NCBI RefSeq assembly: GCF_030816915.1
Contig: NZ_JAUSYN010000002.1
Span: 898,501-962,500 of the forward strand
DNA length: 64,000 nucleotides
Direction of reading: 5' to 3'
Source of the DNA: Streptomyces sp. B3I8
GTDB taxonomy: Bacteria > Actinomycetota > Actinomycetes > Streptomycetales > Streptomycetaceae
Shown: piece by piece, positions 34,163 to 42,690 of the stretch
Position numbering within the stretch: the first letter of the stretch is position 1
Layout: each line of letters begins with the position of its first letter
Translations under genes and position numbers: made by a program
Notes under the pieces: generated by a model
The model's database searches: none
The model's input: only the letters and a program-made list of their open reading frames with translations
What the model was told of the DNA's origin: nothing

Positions 34163-35092
34163 TTAAGCGTCCTCGTCTCCGCGGGGCGCCCCCACCGCCT
34201 CCTCCGCCGCCGCCCGCAGCGCCGCGACCGCCGCCCGGATCGACGGGCGGCGGTCCGCGTCCGCCCGCCACACCACGTAGACGTGCCGGCGCACCCGCTG
34301 GCGCACCGGCACGGTGACCACGCCGTCCGGCATCGGGTCCCGGCCGAGCACGGGCGCGACGCACACGCCCAGCCCGGCGGCGACCATCCGCAGTTGCGTG
34401 TGCGTCTCGGCGGCACGGTGTCCGATGATCGGTTCGACGCCCTGTGACCGCAGGGTGAACATCAGCCACTCGTGACAGAACTCGCCCTCGTTCCAGGTGA
34501 TCCACTCGTCGTGGGCGAACTCCCCGAGGTCGACCTCCGTGCGGTCCGCGAGCCGGTGCCCGGCCGGCATGGCCACGTCGGCGGGATCGTCCAGGAGCGA
34601 GGCCTTGACCAGCCCGTCCGGCAGCGGCATCGGCTTGTTGTACCAGTCCAGGACCACCGCCAGGTCGAGGTCCCCGCGGACGACCCCGGCGACGCCGGCC
34701 TCCGGCTCCAGTTCGCAGGAGCGCAGTCGGAGCGAGGGGTGCCGGACGCGCAGGTCGGAGAGCGCGGCCGGGAACAGTCCACGCGCGGCCGTGGGGAACG
34801 CGGCCAGCCGCAACTCGCCCACGACGCGCCCGCGTTGCGCCTCCAGATCGGAGCGGGCCAGCTCGACCTGGGACAGGATGCGCGCGGCGTGCTCGGCGAG
34901 CAGCCGCCCCGCGTCGGTCAGCCGTACGCCCCGTCCGTTCTTGGCCAGCAGCCGCTGACCGACCTCGCGCTCCAGCTTCGCCAGTTGCTGGGAGACGGCC
35001 GAGGTCGTCACGTGCAGTCCTTCGGCGGCCGCGCTGACCGAGCCGTGCCGGGCGAGGGCGTCGAGCGTGCGCAGGCGTTCCAGGTTCAACAT
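34163..35092 (-). CDS. LysR-family transcriptional regulator
   Basis: A 309-aa LysR regulator. The winged HTH (MLNLERLRTLDALARHGSVSAAAEGLHVTTSAVSQQLAKLEREVGQRLL) is at residues 1-50, and the periplasmic-binding-type effector domain occupies residues 90-290. It is divergent from an EamA exporter gene, and the spacer carries a 33-bp spaced direct repeat and an inverted repeat (see the operator entry), so the exporter is the likely target. Confidence 0.93.
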   Translation of the reverse strand: MLNLERLRTLDALARHGSVSAAAEGLHVTTSAVSQQLAKLEREVGQRLLAKNGRGVRLTDAGRLLAEHAARILSQVELARSDLEAQRGRVVGELRLAAFPTAARGLFPAALSDLRVRHPSLRLRSCELEPEAGVAGVVRGDLDLAVVLDWYNKPMPLPDGLVKASLLDDPADVAMPAGHRLADRTEVDLGEFAHDEWITWNEGEFCHEWLMFTLRSQGVEPIIGHRAAETHTQLRMVAAGLGVCVAPVLGRDPMPDGVVTVPVRQRVRRHVYVVWRADADRRPSIRAAVAALRAAAEEAVGAPRGDEDA

Positions 35093-35100
35093 GTAAGTGA

Positions 35101-35144
35101 TGCTACGAGATATCGCTGGGAAAATCTCGATTGTGCTACGAGAT
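35101..35144. promoter_or_regulatory. LysR-type operator between LysR and EamA genes
   Basis: TGCTACGAGAT occurs at 35101-35111 and again at 35134-35144, 33 bp apart (about three helical turns). The right copy forms the half of an inverted repeat ATCTCG-N9-CGAGAT (35124-35144), a T-N11-A-like LysR box. The layout fits a tetrameric LysR contacting two sites. Confidence 0.75.
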
Positions 35145-35154
35145 CGGCTGGACG

Positions 35155-36153
35155 ATGCTGGTCTCCATGAGCTCCTCCGTCGCCTCGTCCCGCACCCCGG
35201 ATTCGGTCTCCCCGCCCCTCGTGCCCTCTTCGGCTGCCGCTGCCTCCCCGGCCGGCGCCCGCTCCCCGGCGGCCCGCCCCGCGCTCGACTGGCGGCTGCG
35301 CTTCGGCGCCCTGTCGCTGATCTGGGGATTCAGCTTCCTGCTCATCAAGGTGGGCACCCACGCGTACGCCCCGTTCCAGGTGACGTTCGGCAGGCTGCTG
35401 TTCGGCACGGCGGTGCTGGTGGCCGCGATGGCGGTGAAGCGGGAGCGGCTGCCGCGCGGGGTCCGCACCTGGGGCCACCTCGCGGTGGCGGCGCTGTTGC
35501 TCAACGCCCTGCCGTTCTCGCTGTTCGCGTACTCCGAGCTGACCATCCCGTCGACGCTCGCGGGCATCTGCAACGCGACCTCGCCGCTGTGGGGCATGGC
35601 GTTGTCCCTGGTGGCGCTCTCCGAGGACCGTCCGACCCGGCGCCGGTCCGCCGGACTCGGCCTCGGGTTCCTGGGGGTGCTCACCGTCCTGGGCGTCTGG
35701 CAGGGCTTCCACGGCCTGGACGCCATGGGCACCGCGATGGCCCTGCTCGCCTCGCTGAGCTATCCCGTCGGCTGGATCTACGTCCGCCGCACGCTGGCCG
35801 GCACCGACGCATCCCACCTCTCGCTCACCGGCGCCCAGCTTCTCCTCGCCACGGTGCAGCTCGCGGTGGTCACCCCGCTGTTCACCGACGTGCCGAGCGG
35901 CTTCCCGGTGCTTCCGCTGCTCGCCGTCGTCGCCCTGGGCGCGCTCGGCACGGGCCTCGCCATGCTGGTGCAGTACAGCCTGGTGGCCGAGGTCGGGCCC
36001 ACGACGGCACAGATGGTCACCTACTTCATCCCGGTGATCGCCACGGCGGCGGGCGTGGCGATCCTGGACGAGCCGCTGGCGTGGTCGACGCCCGTCGGCG
36101 CGGTCGTCGTGGTGGCGGGAGCCGCCCTGACGCAGAGCCGGGCGCGGTCGTAG
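35155..36153 (+). CDS. EamA/DMT-superfamily transporter
   Basis: A 332-aa exporter of the drug/metabolite transporter type with about ten helices in two EamA repeats: FGALSLIWGFSFLLIKVGTHAYAPFQVTFGRLL in the first, and GLDAMGTAMALLASLSYPVGWIYVRR with VTYFIPVIATAAGVAILDEPLAW in the second. A 35-residue Ser/Pro/Ala-rich cytosolic tail precedes helix 1. ATG 35155 or 35167 could both start it; neither has a strong ribosome binding site. Probable target of the divergent LysR; substrate unknown. Confidence 0.88.
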   Translation: MLVSMSSSVASSRTPDSVSPPLVPSSAAAASPAGARSPAARPALDWRLRFGALSLIWGFSFLLIKVGTHAYAPFQVTFGRLLFGTAVLVAAMAVKRERLPRGVRTWGHLAVAALLLNALPFSLFAYSELTIPSTLAGICNATSPLWGMALSLVALSEDRPTRRRSAGLGLGFLGVLTVLGVWQGFHGLDAMGTAMALLASLSYPVGWIYVRRTLAGTDASHLSLTGAQLLLATVQLAVVTPLFTDVPSGFPVLPLLAVVALGALGTGLAMLVQYSLVAEVGPTTAQMVTYFIPVIATAAGVAILDEPLAWSTPVGAVVVVAGAALTQSRARS

Positions 36154-36185
36154 GCAGGTCGCGGGCGCCCCTCCCCAAGGCATCC

Positions 36186-36254
36186 GGGCCGGTCATGCGT
36201 GGCGCGGGCCGGCCCCACGTGACGCGGGCCGGTCATACGTAGCGCGGGCCGGTC
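36186..36254. repeat. 20-bp tandem repeat, three copies plus a partial
   Basis: Copies start at 36186, 36206 and 36226 with a partial at 36246: GGGCCGGTCATGCGTGGCGC, then variants with C or A changes in the middle. The right end extends across the stop codon of the MocR gene, so the last codons (GPRYV) are part of the repeat. Confidence 0.85.
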
Positions 36255-37573
36255 GCCGGTGCGGCGGCGGCGGCGATGACGTCCGCGACCGCCCCGGTCT
36301 CCTCCGGCGTGAGCGTGGAGACGGTGACGCGGATGCCGGGCGGGGCCGCCGCGCGGAAACGGGCGCCGGGGGCGACCGCCCAGCCGGCGTGCAGCAGCCG
36401 GGCCACCGCACCGGTCTCGTCCGGGACCGGCACCCAGACGTTCATGCCGCTGCGCCCGTGGGCGCTCACCCCTCGCTCCGCGAGCGCGCCGATGAGCGCC
36501 TCGCGCCGGTGCCGGTACGCCGCCGCCACGGCCGGCACGTCCACCGCCCCGTCGGTCCACAGCCGCACGACGGCCCGTTGCAGCAGCCGGCTCACCCAGC
36601 CGGGCCCGAGCCGCTGCCGGCCGTGCACACGGTCGACGGTGACGGCGTCCCCGGTGAGGACGGCGAGCCGCAGGTCGGGGCCGTACGCCTTGGCCACGGA
36701 CCGGACCAGCGCCCAGTGGCGGGTGGTTCCGGCCAGCGGGTGCAGGGGCAGGTCGACGATGGCGTGCCCGTGGTCGTCCTCGATCAGCAGGGTCTCCGGG
36801 TGCTCACCGAGCACGGCACGCAGGGCACCGGCGCGGGCGGCGCCCACCGCGGCCCCGGTGGGGTTCTGCGCCCGGGCGGTGACGACGAAGGCCAGGGCGC
36901 CGGCCGCGAGGGCGGTACGGACGTCGTCGGGGAGCGGCCCCTCGTCGTCGACACGCACCGGAACCGTACGCAGTCCGAGCGCGGGGACCAGGTCGAGCAG
37001 CGCGCCCCAGCCGGGGTCCTCGACCGCCACCGCGTCCCCGGGTCTCAGACGGGCCGTGAGCACCCGTTCGATCGCGTCCAGCGATCCGGAAGCCACGATC
37101 ACCGGCCCGTCCGGCACCCCGTCCGAGTCCAGTTCGGCGCGGGCGATGCGGGCCAGTTCCGGTTCCACCTCGTCCTCCCCGTACAGCACGGGGTCACGGT
37201 CGGCGAGGCCGGCGGCCGCCGCGAACGCCTCCGTCAGCCCGGGCAGGAGCGCGGGGTCGGGGTTGCCGTCCGCGAGGTTGCGCACGCCTTCCGGGACCCG
37301 GATCCGGGCGTACTCCCGCGCGGTGGTCGCCGGCCTCGCCCGGACCCGGCTGCCGCGCCGCCCGTCGGTCTCGATGACGCCGCGTTCCCGCAGGGTGCGG
37401 TACGCGGCCGCGACGGTGTTCGGATTCACCCCGAGGGTGCGCGCCAACTCACGCATGGGCGGCAGCAGTCGGCCGGGGGCCAGCTCACCGCCGCCGACCG
37501 CGCGCTCGATGCTCGCGGAAATCTCGGCCGCACGCCGCCCGGTGACCGTATATTCTCCTAGCACAAACACCAT
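36233..37573 (-). CDS. MocR/PdxR-type GntR regulator with aminotransferase domain
   Basis: A 446-aa chimeric regulator: a GntR winged HTH (AEISASIERAVGGGELAPGRLLPPMRELARTLGVNPNTVAAAYRTL) at residues 15-70, then a class I aminotransferase-like domain. The expected PLP lysine is in SVAKAYGPDLR near 295. Such proteins often control vitamin B6 or related genes; the divergent partner here is a pyridoxamine-oxidase-like protein. The start is uncertain: ATG 37573 begins at the edge of the palindrome, while GTG 37564 would be 7 nt after a CATAAT box and therefore a leaderless start. Confidence 0.87.
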   Translation of the reverse strand: MVFVLGEYTVTGRRAAEISASIERAVGGGELAPGRLLPPMRELARTLGVNPNTVAAAYRTLRERGVIETDGRRGSRVRARPATTAREYARIRVPEGVRNLADGNPDPALLPGLTEAFAAAAGLADRDPVLYGEDEVEPELARIARAELDSDGVPDGPVIVASGSLDAIERVLTARLRPGDAVAVEDPGWGALLDLVPALGLRTVPVRVDDEGPLPDDVRTALAAGALAFVVTARAQNPTGAAVGAARAGALRAVLGEHPETLLIEDDHGHAIVDLPLHPLAGTTRHWALVRSVAKAYGPDLRLAVLTGDAVTVDRVHGRQRLGPGWVSRLLQRAVVRLWTDGAVDVPAVAAAYRHRREALIGALAERGVSAHGRSGMNVWVPVPDETGAVARLLHAGWAVAPGARFRAAAPPGIRVTVSTLTPEETGAVADVIAAAAAPATGPRYV

Positions 37574-37575
37574 TA

Positions 37576-37587
37576 TGCACTAGTGCA
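37576..37587. promoter_or_regulatory. Palindromic TGCACTAGTGCA between MocR and PPOX genes
   Basis: A perfect 12-bp palindrome, extended to ATTATGCACTAGTGCAATG, overlaps the predicted MocR start and lies about 95 nt before the PPOX gene. A partial repeat (TAGCACAA) is about 15 nt left of it, on the MocR-coding side. It is a likely operator for the PLP-dependent regulator. Confidence 0.65.
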
Positions 37588-37679
37588 ATGCCGGGCAGAC
37601 ACGGCGCGTGAAGCCGGCGGGCCGAGCCGGGCAAGTGCAGTCCAAGCAGTCCCAGCAGCCCAAGGGGAGACCAGACGCC

Positions 37680-38429
37680 ATGTCGCACGCCACCGCGCCG
37701 GGGACCACGCCGCAGCCACCGTCGTCGGAGCGGTCCGCCGCCTACGCCCCGACCGACCGCACGGTTCCCACGCGCTCTCCGGACCGCGCCTCGTACGACA
37801 GGGAATTGGTGCACTCGATACTCGACGAGGCCTACGTCTGCCATCTCGGCTTCGTGCGCGACGGGGCCCCGGTGGTGCTGCCGACGCTGTTCGCCAGGGT
37901 CGGCGAACGGCTGTACGTGCACGGCTCGACGGGGTCGCGGCCACTGCGGATGGCGGGACGCGGAGCGGGGCGCACGCAGGAACGGGAGCAGGAGCAGGTG
38001 CAGGCGGCTCCCGGGCTGCCGGTGTGTCTGACGGTGACGCACGTCGACGGTCTGGTGCTGGCGCGGTCGGCGTTCCACCACTCGATCAACTACCGCTCGG
38101 TGGTGGTACACGGCGTCGCTGTACAGGTGACCGATCCCGAGGAGAAGCGGGCGGCGCTGGACGCGCTGGTCGACCACGTGGTGCCGGGCCGCGCCGCGGA
38201 CTCCCGCCCGGCCAACGTCAAGGAGCTGGCCGCCACCGCCGTACTGCGCGTGGACCTCACCGAGGTCTCGGCGAAGCTGCGCACGGGCGGGGTGAACGAC
38301 GAGCCCGAGGACCTCGGCCTCCCGTACTGGGCGGGCGTGGTGCCGGTCCGCCCGGCGTACGGGGCCCCGCTCGCCGACCCGGAGCTGGCGCCGGGAACGG
38401 CGGTGCCGGAGTACGTGCCGGGGCGGTGA
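37680..38429 (+). CDS. PPOX-class (pyridoxamine 5'-phosphate oxidase-like) flavoprotein
   Basis: A 249-aa split-barrel protein. Motifs are SILDEAYVCHLGFVRDGAPVVLPTLFARVGERLYVHGSTGSRPLRMAG, VCLTVTHVDGLVLARSAFHHSINYRSVVVHGVAVQV, and a C-terminal segment with KTG-type ligand LRTGGVNDEPEDLGLPYWAGVVPVRPAYG. The resemblance to the FMN-binding PNPOx-like family is clear, although exact activity is unproved. ATG 37680 has GGGGAGA upstream. The divergent MocR gene is presumably its regulator. Confidence 0.87.
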   Translation: MSHATAPGTTPQPPSSERSAAYAPTDRTVPTRSPDRASYDRELVHSILDEAYVCHLGFVRDGAPVVLPTLFARVGERLYVHGSTGSRPLRMAGRGAGRTQEREQEQVQAAPGLPVCLTVTHVDGLVLARSAFHHSINYRSVVVHGVAVQVTDPEEKRAALDALVDHVVPGRAADSRPANVKELAATAVLRVDLTEVSAKLRTGGVNDEPEDLGLPYWAGVVPVRPAYGAPLADPELAPGTAVPEYVPGR

Positions 38430-38553
38430 CCTGCGGGCCCGGCAGGTACCGCGGGGGCCGGCGCGGGTCAGTCACGCGGGAGCCTCGGCGCGGGTCCCGA
38501 CCCCGAGCGGCTTCGGCGGCGCGGGCCCGGACACCGGCGGGCTTCGGCGTGGG

Positions 38554-39651
38554 TCATTCGCGCGGGGGCTCGCCCGGGTGGGTGCCCGCGGGGGCGTGGG
38601 GCGGCGTGCCCGCGACGTCCCGCACGACCACGGGCCCCTGCGGTCCCCCGGCCGCCACCGGCGCCGGTGCCGGGATCGACGCCGGGACCGCCCGCGCGGC
38701 CCGCTGGGCGACGTACGCCCCGGTCAGCACCACCGCACCGCCGGCCACCTGCGGCGCCGACAGGTGTTCGCCGAGCAGCACCCGGGCCAGCACCGTCGCC
38801 ACCACCGCCTCCAGGCACGCCACGACCCCCGCCACCTGCGGCGACAGCCGCCGTACCGCCAGTACGCCGGTGGCGTAGGCGAGAACGGTCGCGATCAGCA
38901 CGATCCAGCCGAGCAGCAGCAGCGCCGGCACCCGGGCGCCGTTCATCGCCGCGTCGCCGCCGAGCACGGACCAGTCCAGCTCCCACGGCCGGGCCAGGAC
39001 CGTCAGGACGAGCGCCCCGCCCAGGAGCCCGTACGCGATCACCCCCAGCGGGTCCGGGGCCTCCTCGCCGTCCGCGTCGCCGCCGTGGTCGGAGAGGACG
39101 AAGTAGCCGACCTGGCAGCAGGCCGCGCCGAGCGCGAGCACCAGCCCGAGCGCGTCGAAGGCGAGCCCCGACCACACCTCGACCACGCACGCGAGCCCGC
39201 CGGCCGCGAGGACGATCCCCACGGCCGCCGACCGCGTCACCGGCCGCCGCTGCACGAACCGCACCCAGCCGAGGACGAGCGCGGGCGCGAGGTACTCCAC
39301 GAGCAGCGCCACCCCGACCGGGATGCGGGAGATGGCGGCGAAGTAGCAGGCCTGGACCCCGGCGACGGCGAGCAGCGCGAACCCCGCGAGCAGCACGGGA
39401 CGCCGCCGCACCAGCGCGCGGTGCCGCACGGCGACCGGGAGCACCACCACGGCGGCGCCCACGACCCGCAGCCACACCACGTGCAGGGGTTCGAGGCCCG
39501 CCACGATCAGGGGTTTCGCCGCGACCCCCGAGCCGCCGAAGGCGACCGCCGAGCCGAGGGCGAGCCCCAGCGCGGCGCCATGTCCACGGCCGGTCCGGCC
39601 GTTCGAGCCCTTCCGGCTGCCCGGGCCGTCTCCAGAGGTACGCACCGGCAC
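38554..39651 (-). CDS. EamA family transporter
   Basis: A 365-aa DMT exporter: AVAFGGSGVAAKPLIVAGLEPLHVVWLRVVGAAVVVLPVA starts repeat one, SRIPVGVALLVEYLAPALVLGWVRFVQRRPV ends it, and LSPQVAGVVACLEAVVATVLARVLLGEHLSAPQVAGGAVV closes repeat two. An acidic cytosolic loop (DHGGDADGEEAPD) lies between. The tail is Pro/Ala-rich. GTG 39651 is the most likely start; no strong ribosome binding site is seen. Substrate unknown. Confidence 0.85.
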   Translation of the reverse strand: MPVRTSGDGPGSRKGSNGRTGRGHGAALGLALGSAVAFGGSGVAAKPLIVAGLEPLHVVWLRVVGAAVVVLPVAVRHRALVRRRPVLLAGFALLAVAGVQACYFAAISRIPVGVALLVEYLAPALVLGWVRFVQRRPVTRSAAVGIVLAAGGLACVVEVWSGLAFDALGLVLALGAACCQVGYFVLSDHGGDADGEEAPDPLGVIAYGLLGGALVLTVLARPWELDWSVLGGDAAMNGARVPALLLLGWIVLIATVLAYATGVLAVRRLSPQVAGVVACLEAVVATVLARVLLGEHLSAPQVAGGAVVLTGAYVAQRAARAVPASIPAPAPVAAGGPQGPVVVRDVAGTPPHAPAGTHPGEPPRE

Positions 39652-39719
39652 ATGATGACAGGCACCGACAGCACCGTCACTCCCGATGACCCCTGTCGCC
39701 CCGTCCCCCGCCGCAGGCG

Positions 39720-40262
39720 TCAGTTCCTGGTGACGTACTCCGTGAGCGCGATTCGCCCCAGCAGCACCGCCGGGTCGACCCCGACCCGGCGCAGTACCTC
39801 CACCGCCCGCGAACCGGGAGCCGCGGCCACCGCGACCAGTACGTCCATCCCGCGCGCCGCACCGTGCCGGCCCCGCCGCGCACGCCGCCGGGCCGCCGCC
39901 ATCACCTCGGCCGCCGCCGGGGACCACACGCCGGGTCCGAGCGGCACGGGTACGGCGCCGGAATCCTCGACGCTGTCCTGCCAGCGCAGTCCGTAGCCGA
40001 TGCTGCGCTGCACCAGGTAGCCGAGGAGTCGGGCCACCTTCCGGCGGTCCCCGATCGCGGCCCGCACCTCGGGGTCCGACTCCAGCAGCGCGTGCAGGAG
40101 GTGGGCGGTGTCGATCTGCCGGTCGCCGTCGCGCACCGCCCGGCGGCGTGCCGCGGCGACCATGGACGCCAGGTCGTCGGTGAGCTCTGCGTCGAGGTCG
40201 CTGCGGTGCGGGCCGGGCACGGTGGCCGGCTGCCGACACTGGGTGGGTGGCACGTCACCCAC
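39720..40262 (-). CDS. Clp N-terminal (Clp-R) domain protein
   Basis: A 180-aa protein built of two Clp-N-type repeats without an ATPase: LTDDLASMVAAARRRAVRDGDRQIDTAHLLHALLESDPEVRAAIG is the first, and [60 protein letters not shown] the second. Such stand-alone domains may act as adaptors or decoys for Clp chaperones. GTG 40262 or 40253 could start it. It lies left of an HxlR gene, same strand. Function unknown. Confidence 0.82.
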   Translation of the reverse strand: MGDVPPTQCRQPATVPGPHRSDLDAELTDDLASMVAAARRRAVRDGDRQIDTAHLLHALLESDPEVRAAIGDRRKVARLLGYLVQRSIGYGLRWQDSVEDSGAVPVPLGPGVWSPAAAEVMAAARRRARRGRHGAARGMDVLVAVAAAPGSRAVEVLRRVGVDPAVLLGRIALTEYVTRN

Positions 40263-40404
40263 CCCATCAGCAACGGCGGTCCCGCGTCATCCGCACCCGG
40301 CAGCATTCGCGGGTCCCACGCAGGGTGGGTATCCGCCCCGATGTCTCCTCCTTACGGATGACACCGGCCCCACGGGCACGGCCGTTCCCGTGCCGACGTC
40401 GGCC

Positions 40405-40785
40405 TCAGTCGCCCTGGAACGTCGCTTCGGGGGTGGCGTCGAGCGCGTCGAGCACAGCATCGCCGTGCGCCCTCGCCCACTCGGTGAGCATGTGGATCGG
40501 TTCGATCAGCGTCTCGCCGAGCGGGGTGAGGGCGTACTCGACGCGGGGCGGCACCTCGGCGTGGGCGTGGCGGACGACCAGCCCGTGCGCCTGGAGCCGC
40601 CGGAGCGTCTGGGTGAGCACCTTGCGGGAGATGCCCCCGATCAGCTCGACCAGTTCGCCGTGGCGCACCGGGCCCTCGGCGAGTCCGTAGAGCACGACCA
40701 CCGACCACTTGTCCGCGATCAATTCGACCGCCAGTCGCCCGGGGCAGTCGGCCAGGAAGACATCACCGGTGCGGTATCGGCCCAT
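40405..40785 (-). CDS. HxlR-family transcriptional regulator
   Basis: A 126-aa winged-helix regulator: the conserved start CPGRLAVELIADKWSVVVLYGLAEGPVRHGELVELIGGISRKVLTQTLRRLQAHGLVVR is textbook HxlR, including the N-terminal Cys in ADCPG that can sense oxidants or electrophiles. It is divergent from an NADPH:quinone reductase-like gene; the spacer contains GGTACCTGCCGGTTCC, a near-palindrome that could be its operator. Confidence 0.9.
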   Translation of the reverse strand: MGRYRTGDVFLADCPGRLAVELIADKWSVVVLYGLAEGPVRHGELVELIGGISRKVLTQTLRRLQAHGLVVRHAHAEVPPRVEYALTPLGETLIEPIHMLTEWARAHGDAVLDALDATPEATFQGD

Positions 40786-40930
40786 GACGCCAAAGGTACC
40801 TGCCGGTTCCTGTCGGATCCCTAGCGTGGTCGTACTCCTCCCCTTCGTCCCGGCCCCTTTCCGGTCCGGTCCTGATTTCTTTCTGTCCTTCTCAGTTGTT
40901 CCTACGTCATCCCGAGGCAGGTCGGTCATC

Positions 40931-41860
40931 ATGCGAGTCATCACCCAGCACACACTCGGCGGTCCGGAAGTGCTCAGCGTCGAGGACGCCCCCGAGCCCC
41001 GGCCGTTGCCGACCGAGGTCCTCGTACGGGTCAGGGCGATCGGGCTGAACCCGTTGGAGGCGCGGCTGCGCGCCGGCGAGTTCCCGCTGCTCGGCCGGCC
41101 GCCGTTCGTCCTCGGCTGGGACCTCAGCGGTGTGATCGAGGATGCCTCGCAGACCTGGCGGTTCCGGCCCGGTGACGAGGTGTTCGGCATGCCGCTGTTC
41201 CCCAGGGCGGCGCGCGCGTACGCGGAATTCGTGGCGGTCCCGGCGCTGCACCTGGTGCGCAAGCCGGCGTCGCTCTCGCACGTGGAGGCGTCCGCGCTGC
41301 CCGTCGTCGGGCTGACGGCGTGGCAGGGCCTCGTCGACCTCGGCGGCGTGGGCGAGGGGACCCGGGTCCTGGTGCACGGCGGTGGCGGCGGGGTCGGTCA
41401 CGTCGCGATCCAGATCGCGAAGGCGCTGGGGGCGCACGTCGTCACGACCGCGAGCGGGAGCAAGCGGAAGTTCGTCGAGGACCTCGGCGCGGACGAGGTG
41501 ATCGACTACACGGCGGTCGACTTCGCCGAGGCGGTCCGCGACATCGACGTCGTGCTGGACACGATCGGCGGGGACACCGTCGAGCGGTCGCTCCACGTGC
41601 TCCGCCCGGGCGGTCATCTGGTGACGGCGACCTCGGAGGAGGACACGGCACTCATCGCCGCCTACGAGGCGGCCGGGATGCGCTTCAGCGGCATCGCGGT
41701 CGACCCCGACCCGGTCGCCCTGCGGGGCCTTGTCGACCTCGTCGAGCAGGGCAGGCTCCGGGTCCATGTGCAGCGGACTTTCCCGTTCGAACAGGTGGCC
41801 GACGCACACCGGCTGCTCGACGGCGGTCACCTCCAGGGCAAGCTTGTCCTCACGCTCTGA
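40931..41860 (+). CDS. NADP-dependent oxidoreductase (zinc-free MDR, quinone-reductase-like)
   Basis: A 309-aa medium-chain dehydrogenase/reductase: N-terminal GroES-like barrel (LPTEVLVRVRAIGLNPLEARLRAGEFP, DLSGVIEDA) and a nucleotide-binding domain with VLVHGGGGGVGHVAIQIAKALGAHVVTTASGSKR, then VVLDTIGGDTVERSLHVLRPGG. No zinc ligands are present, as in QOR/AL-Fer-type enzymes. ATG 40931 has GAGGCAGG upstream. The divergent HxlR gene is the likely regulator. Confidence 0.9.
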   Translation: MRVITQHTLGGPEVLSVEDAPEPRPLPTEVLVRVRAIGLNPLEARLRAGEFPLLGRPPFVLGWDLSGVIEDASQTWRFRPGDEVFGMPLFPRAARAYAEFVAVPALHLVRKPASLSHVEASALPVVGLTAWQGLVDLGGVGEGTRVLVHGGGGGVGHVAIQIAKALGAHVVTTASGSKRKFVEDLGADEVIDYTAVDFAEAVRDIDVVLDTIGGDTVERSLHVLRPGGHLVTATSEEDTALIAAYEAAGMRFSGIAVDPDPVALRGLVDLVEQGRLRVHVQRTFPFEQVADAHRLLDGGHLQGKLVLTL

Positions 41861-41902
41861 CCAGTGCGCCGACGCGCCTGTGTTTGTGCGCCGACGCGCC
41901 AT

Positions 41903-41928
41903 GGGGGCCCCGCGTGTGCGGGGCCCCC
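41903..41928. terminator. Bidirectional hairpin terminator
   Basis: An 11-bp perfect stem (GGGGGCCCCGC / GCGGGGCCCCC, loop GTGT) between the convergent oxidoreductase (ends 41860) and PadR genes (ends 42002). A 15-bp direct repeat GTGCGCCGACGCGCC precedes it twice. Confidence 0.8.
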
Positions 41929-42001
41929 GCCCGAGCGCAGCGCGGCGAGCCCGCTGCTGTCGTCGCCGTCGGTCATCCGTCGACGCCGGTCCTCGTCGCC
42001 G

Positions 42002-42661
42002 TCAGTCCTCGTCGGCGAGGATCAGGTACAGCTTCTTGCGCGCCTCGTTGATGACCGACAGCGCCTTCTCCCGCTGCTCCTCGTTCCCGGTCTTCCAGAC
42101 CTGGCCGAAGGCTTCCATGAGCCCGAACCCGGCCTGCCGGATCTCGTTCAGGGCTTCCCAGTCGACTCCGCGCGAGGCCTCCTCCCAGGGCGCCTCGGCA
42201 CCCTCGTCGGCGGCCGTACGGCCCGCCTCGGTGAGCGAGAACAGCTTCTTGCCGCCCTCGGTCTCACTGACGATCAGCCCCTCGTCCTCCAGCAGTTGGA
42301 GGGTCGGGTAGACCGATCCGGGGCTGGGTTTCCACGCCCCGCCGCTGCGCTCGGCGATCTCCTGGATCATCTCGTAGCCGTGCATCGGCCGGTCCTTGAG
42401 CAGCGCCAGGATCGAGGCACGCACATCACCGCGCCGCGCCCTGCCACGCGGTCCGCCCCGCCCGCGGCCACCCCAGGGCCCGCCGAAGCCCGGCCCACCG
42501 AAGGGACCGTGCGGGCCACCGCCCCCGGGCCCGAAGGGGCCGAACGCCTCCCGCAGCTCCTCGAAGCCGGGCCGCCCGCGGCGGCCGGCACCGCCGTGCC
42601 GACCGTGTCCGTGCTCGAACCCGAAGTCCTGTCCATGCGCGTGCATGACCATCACATCCAT
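42002..42661 (-). CDS. PadR-family transcriptional regulator
   Basis: A 219-aa regulator with a His/Gly/Arg/Pro-rich N-terminal arm (HAHGQDFGFEHGHGRHGG..., repeats of FGGPG/GRGRGG) of about 85 residues, followed by the PadR winged HTH: VRASILALLKDRPMHGYEMIQEIAERSGGAWKPSPGSVYPTLQLLEDEGLI, and the C-terminal coiled region. The start among ATG 42661, ATG 42652 and ATG 42646 is uncertain. A palindrome CGATATATCG lies 30 nt upstream. It is divergent from a PhzF gene. Confidence 0.87.
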   Translation of the reverse strand: MDVMVMHAHGQDFGFEHGHGRHGGAGRRGRPGFEELREAFGPFGPGGGGPHGPFGGPGFGGPWGGRGRGGPRGRARRGDVRASILALLKDRPMHGYEMIQEIAERSGGAWKPSPGSVYPTLQLLEDEGLIVSETEGGKKLFSLTEAGRTAADEGAEAPWEEASRGVDWEALNEIRQAGFGLMEAFGQVWKTGNEEQREKALSVINEARKKLYLILADED

Positions 42662-42690
42662 TCCATCGTTGATCACTCGCGATGCTTCAA

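Noticed and set aside
31740..34505. 921-codon minus-strand frame running through the Rieske and PPOX genes
   Set aside because: Only its 3' end (31740-32123) matches a family, DUF3037; the rest is a shadow of genes on the other strand and of the HipA-like gene in another phase.
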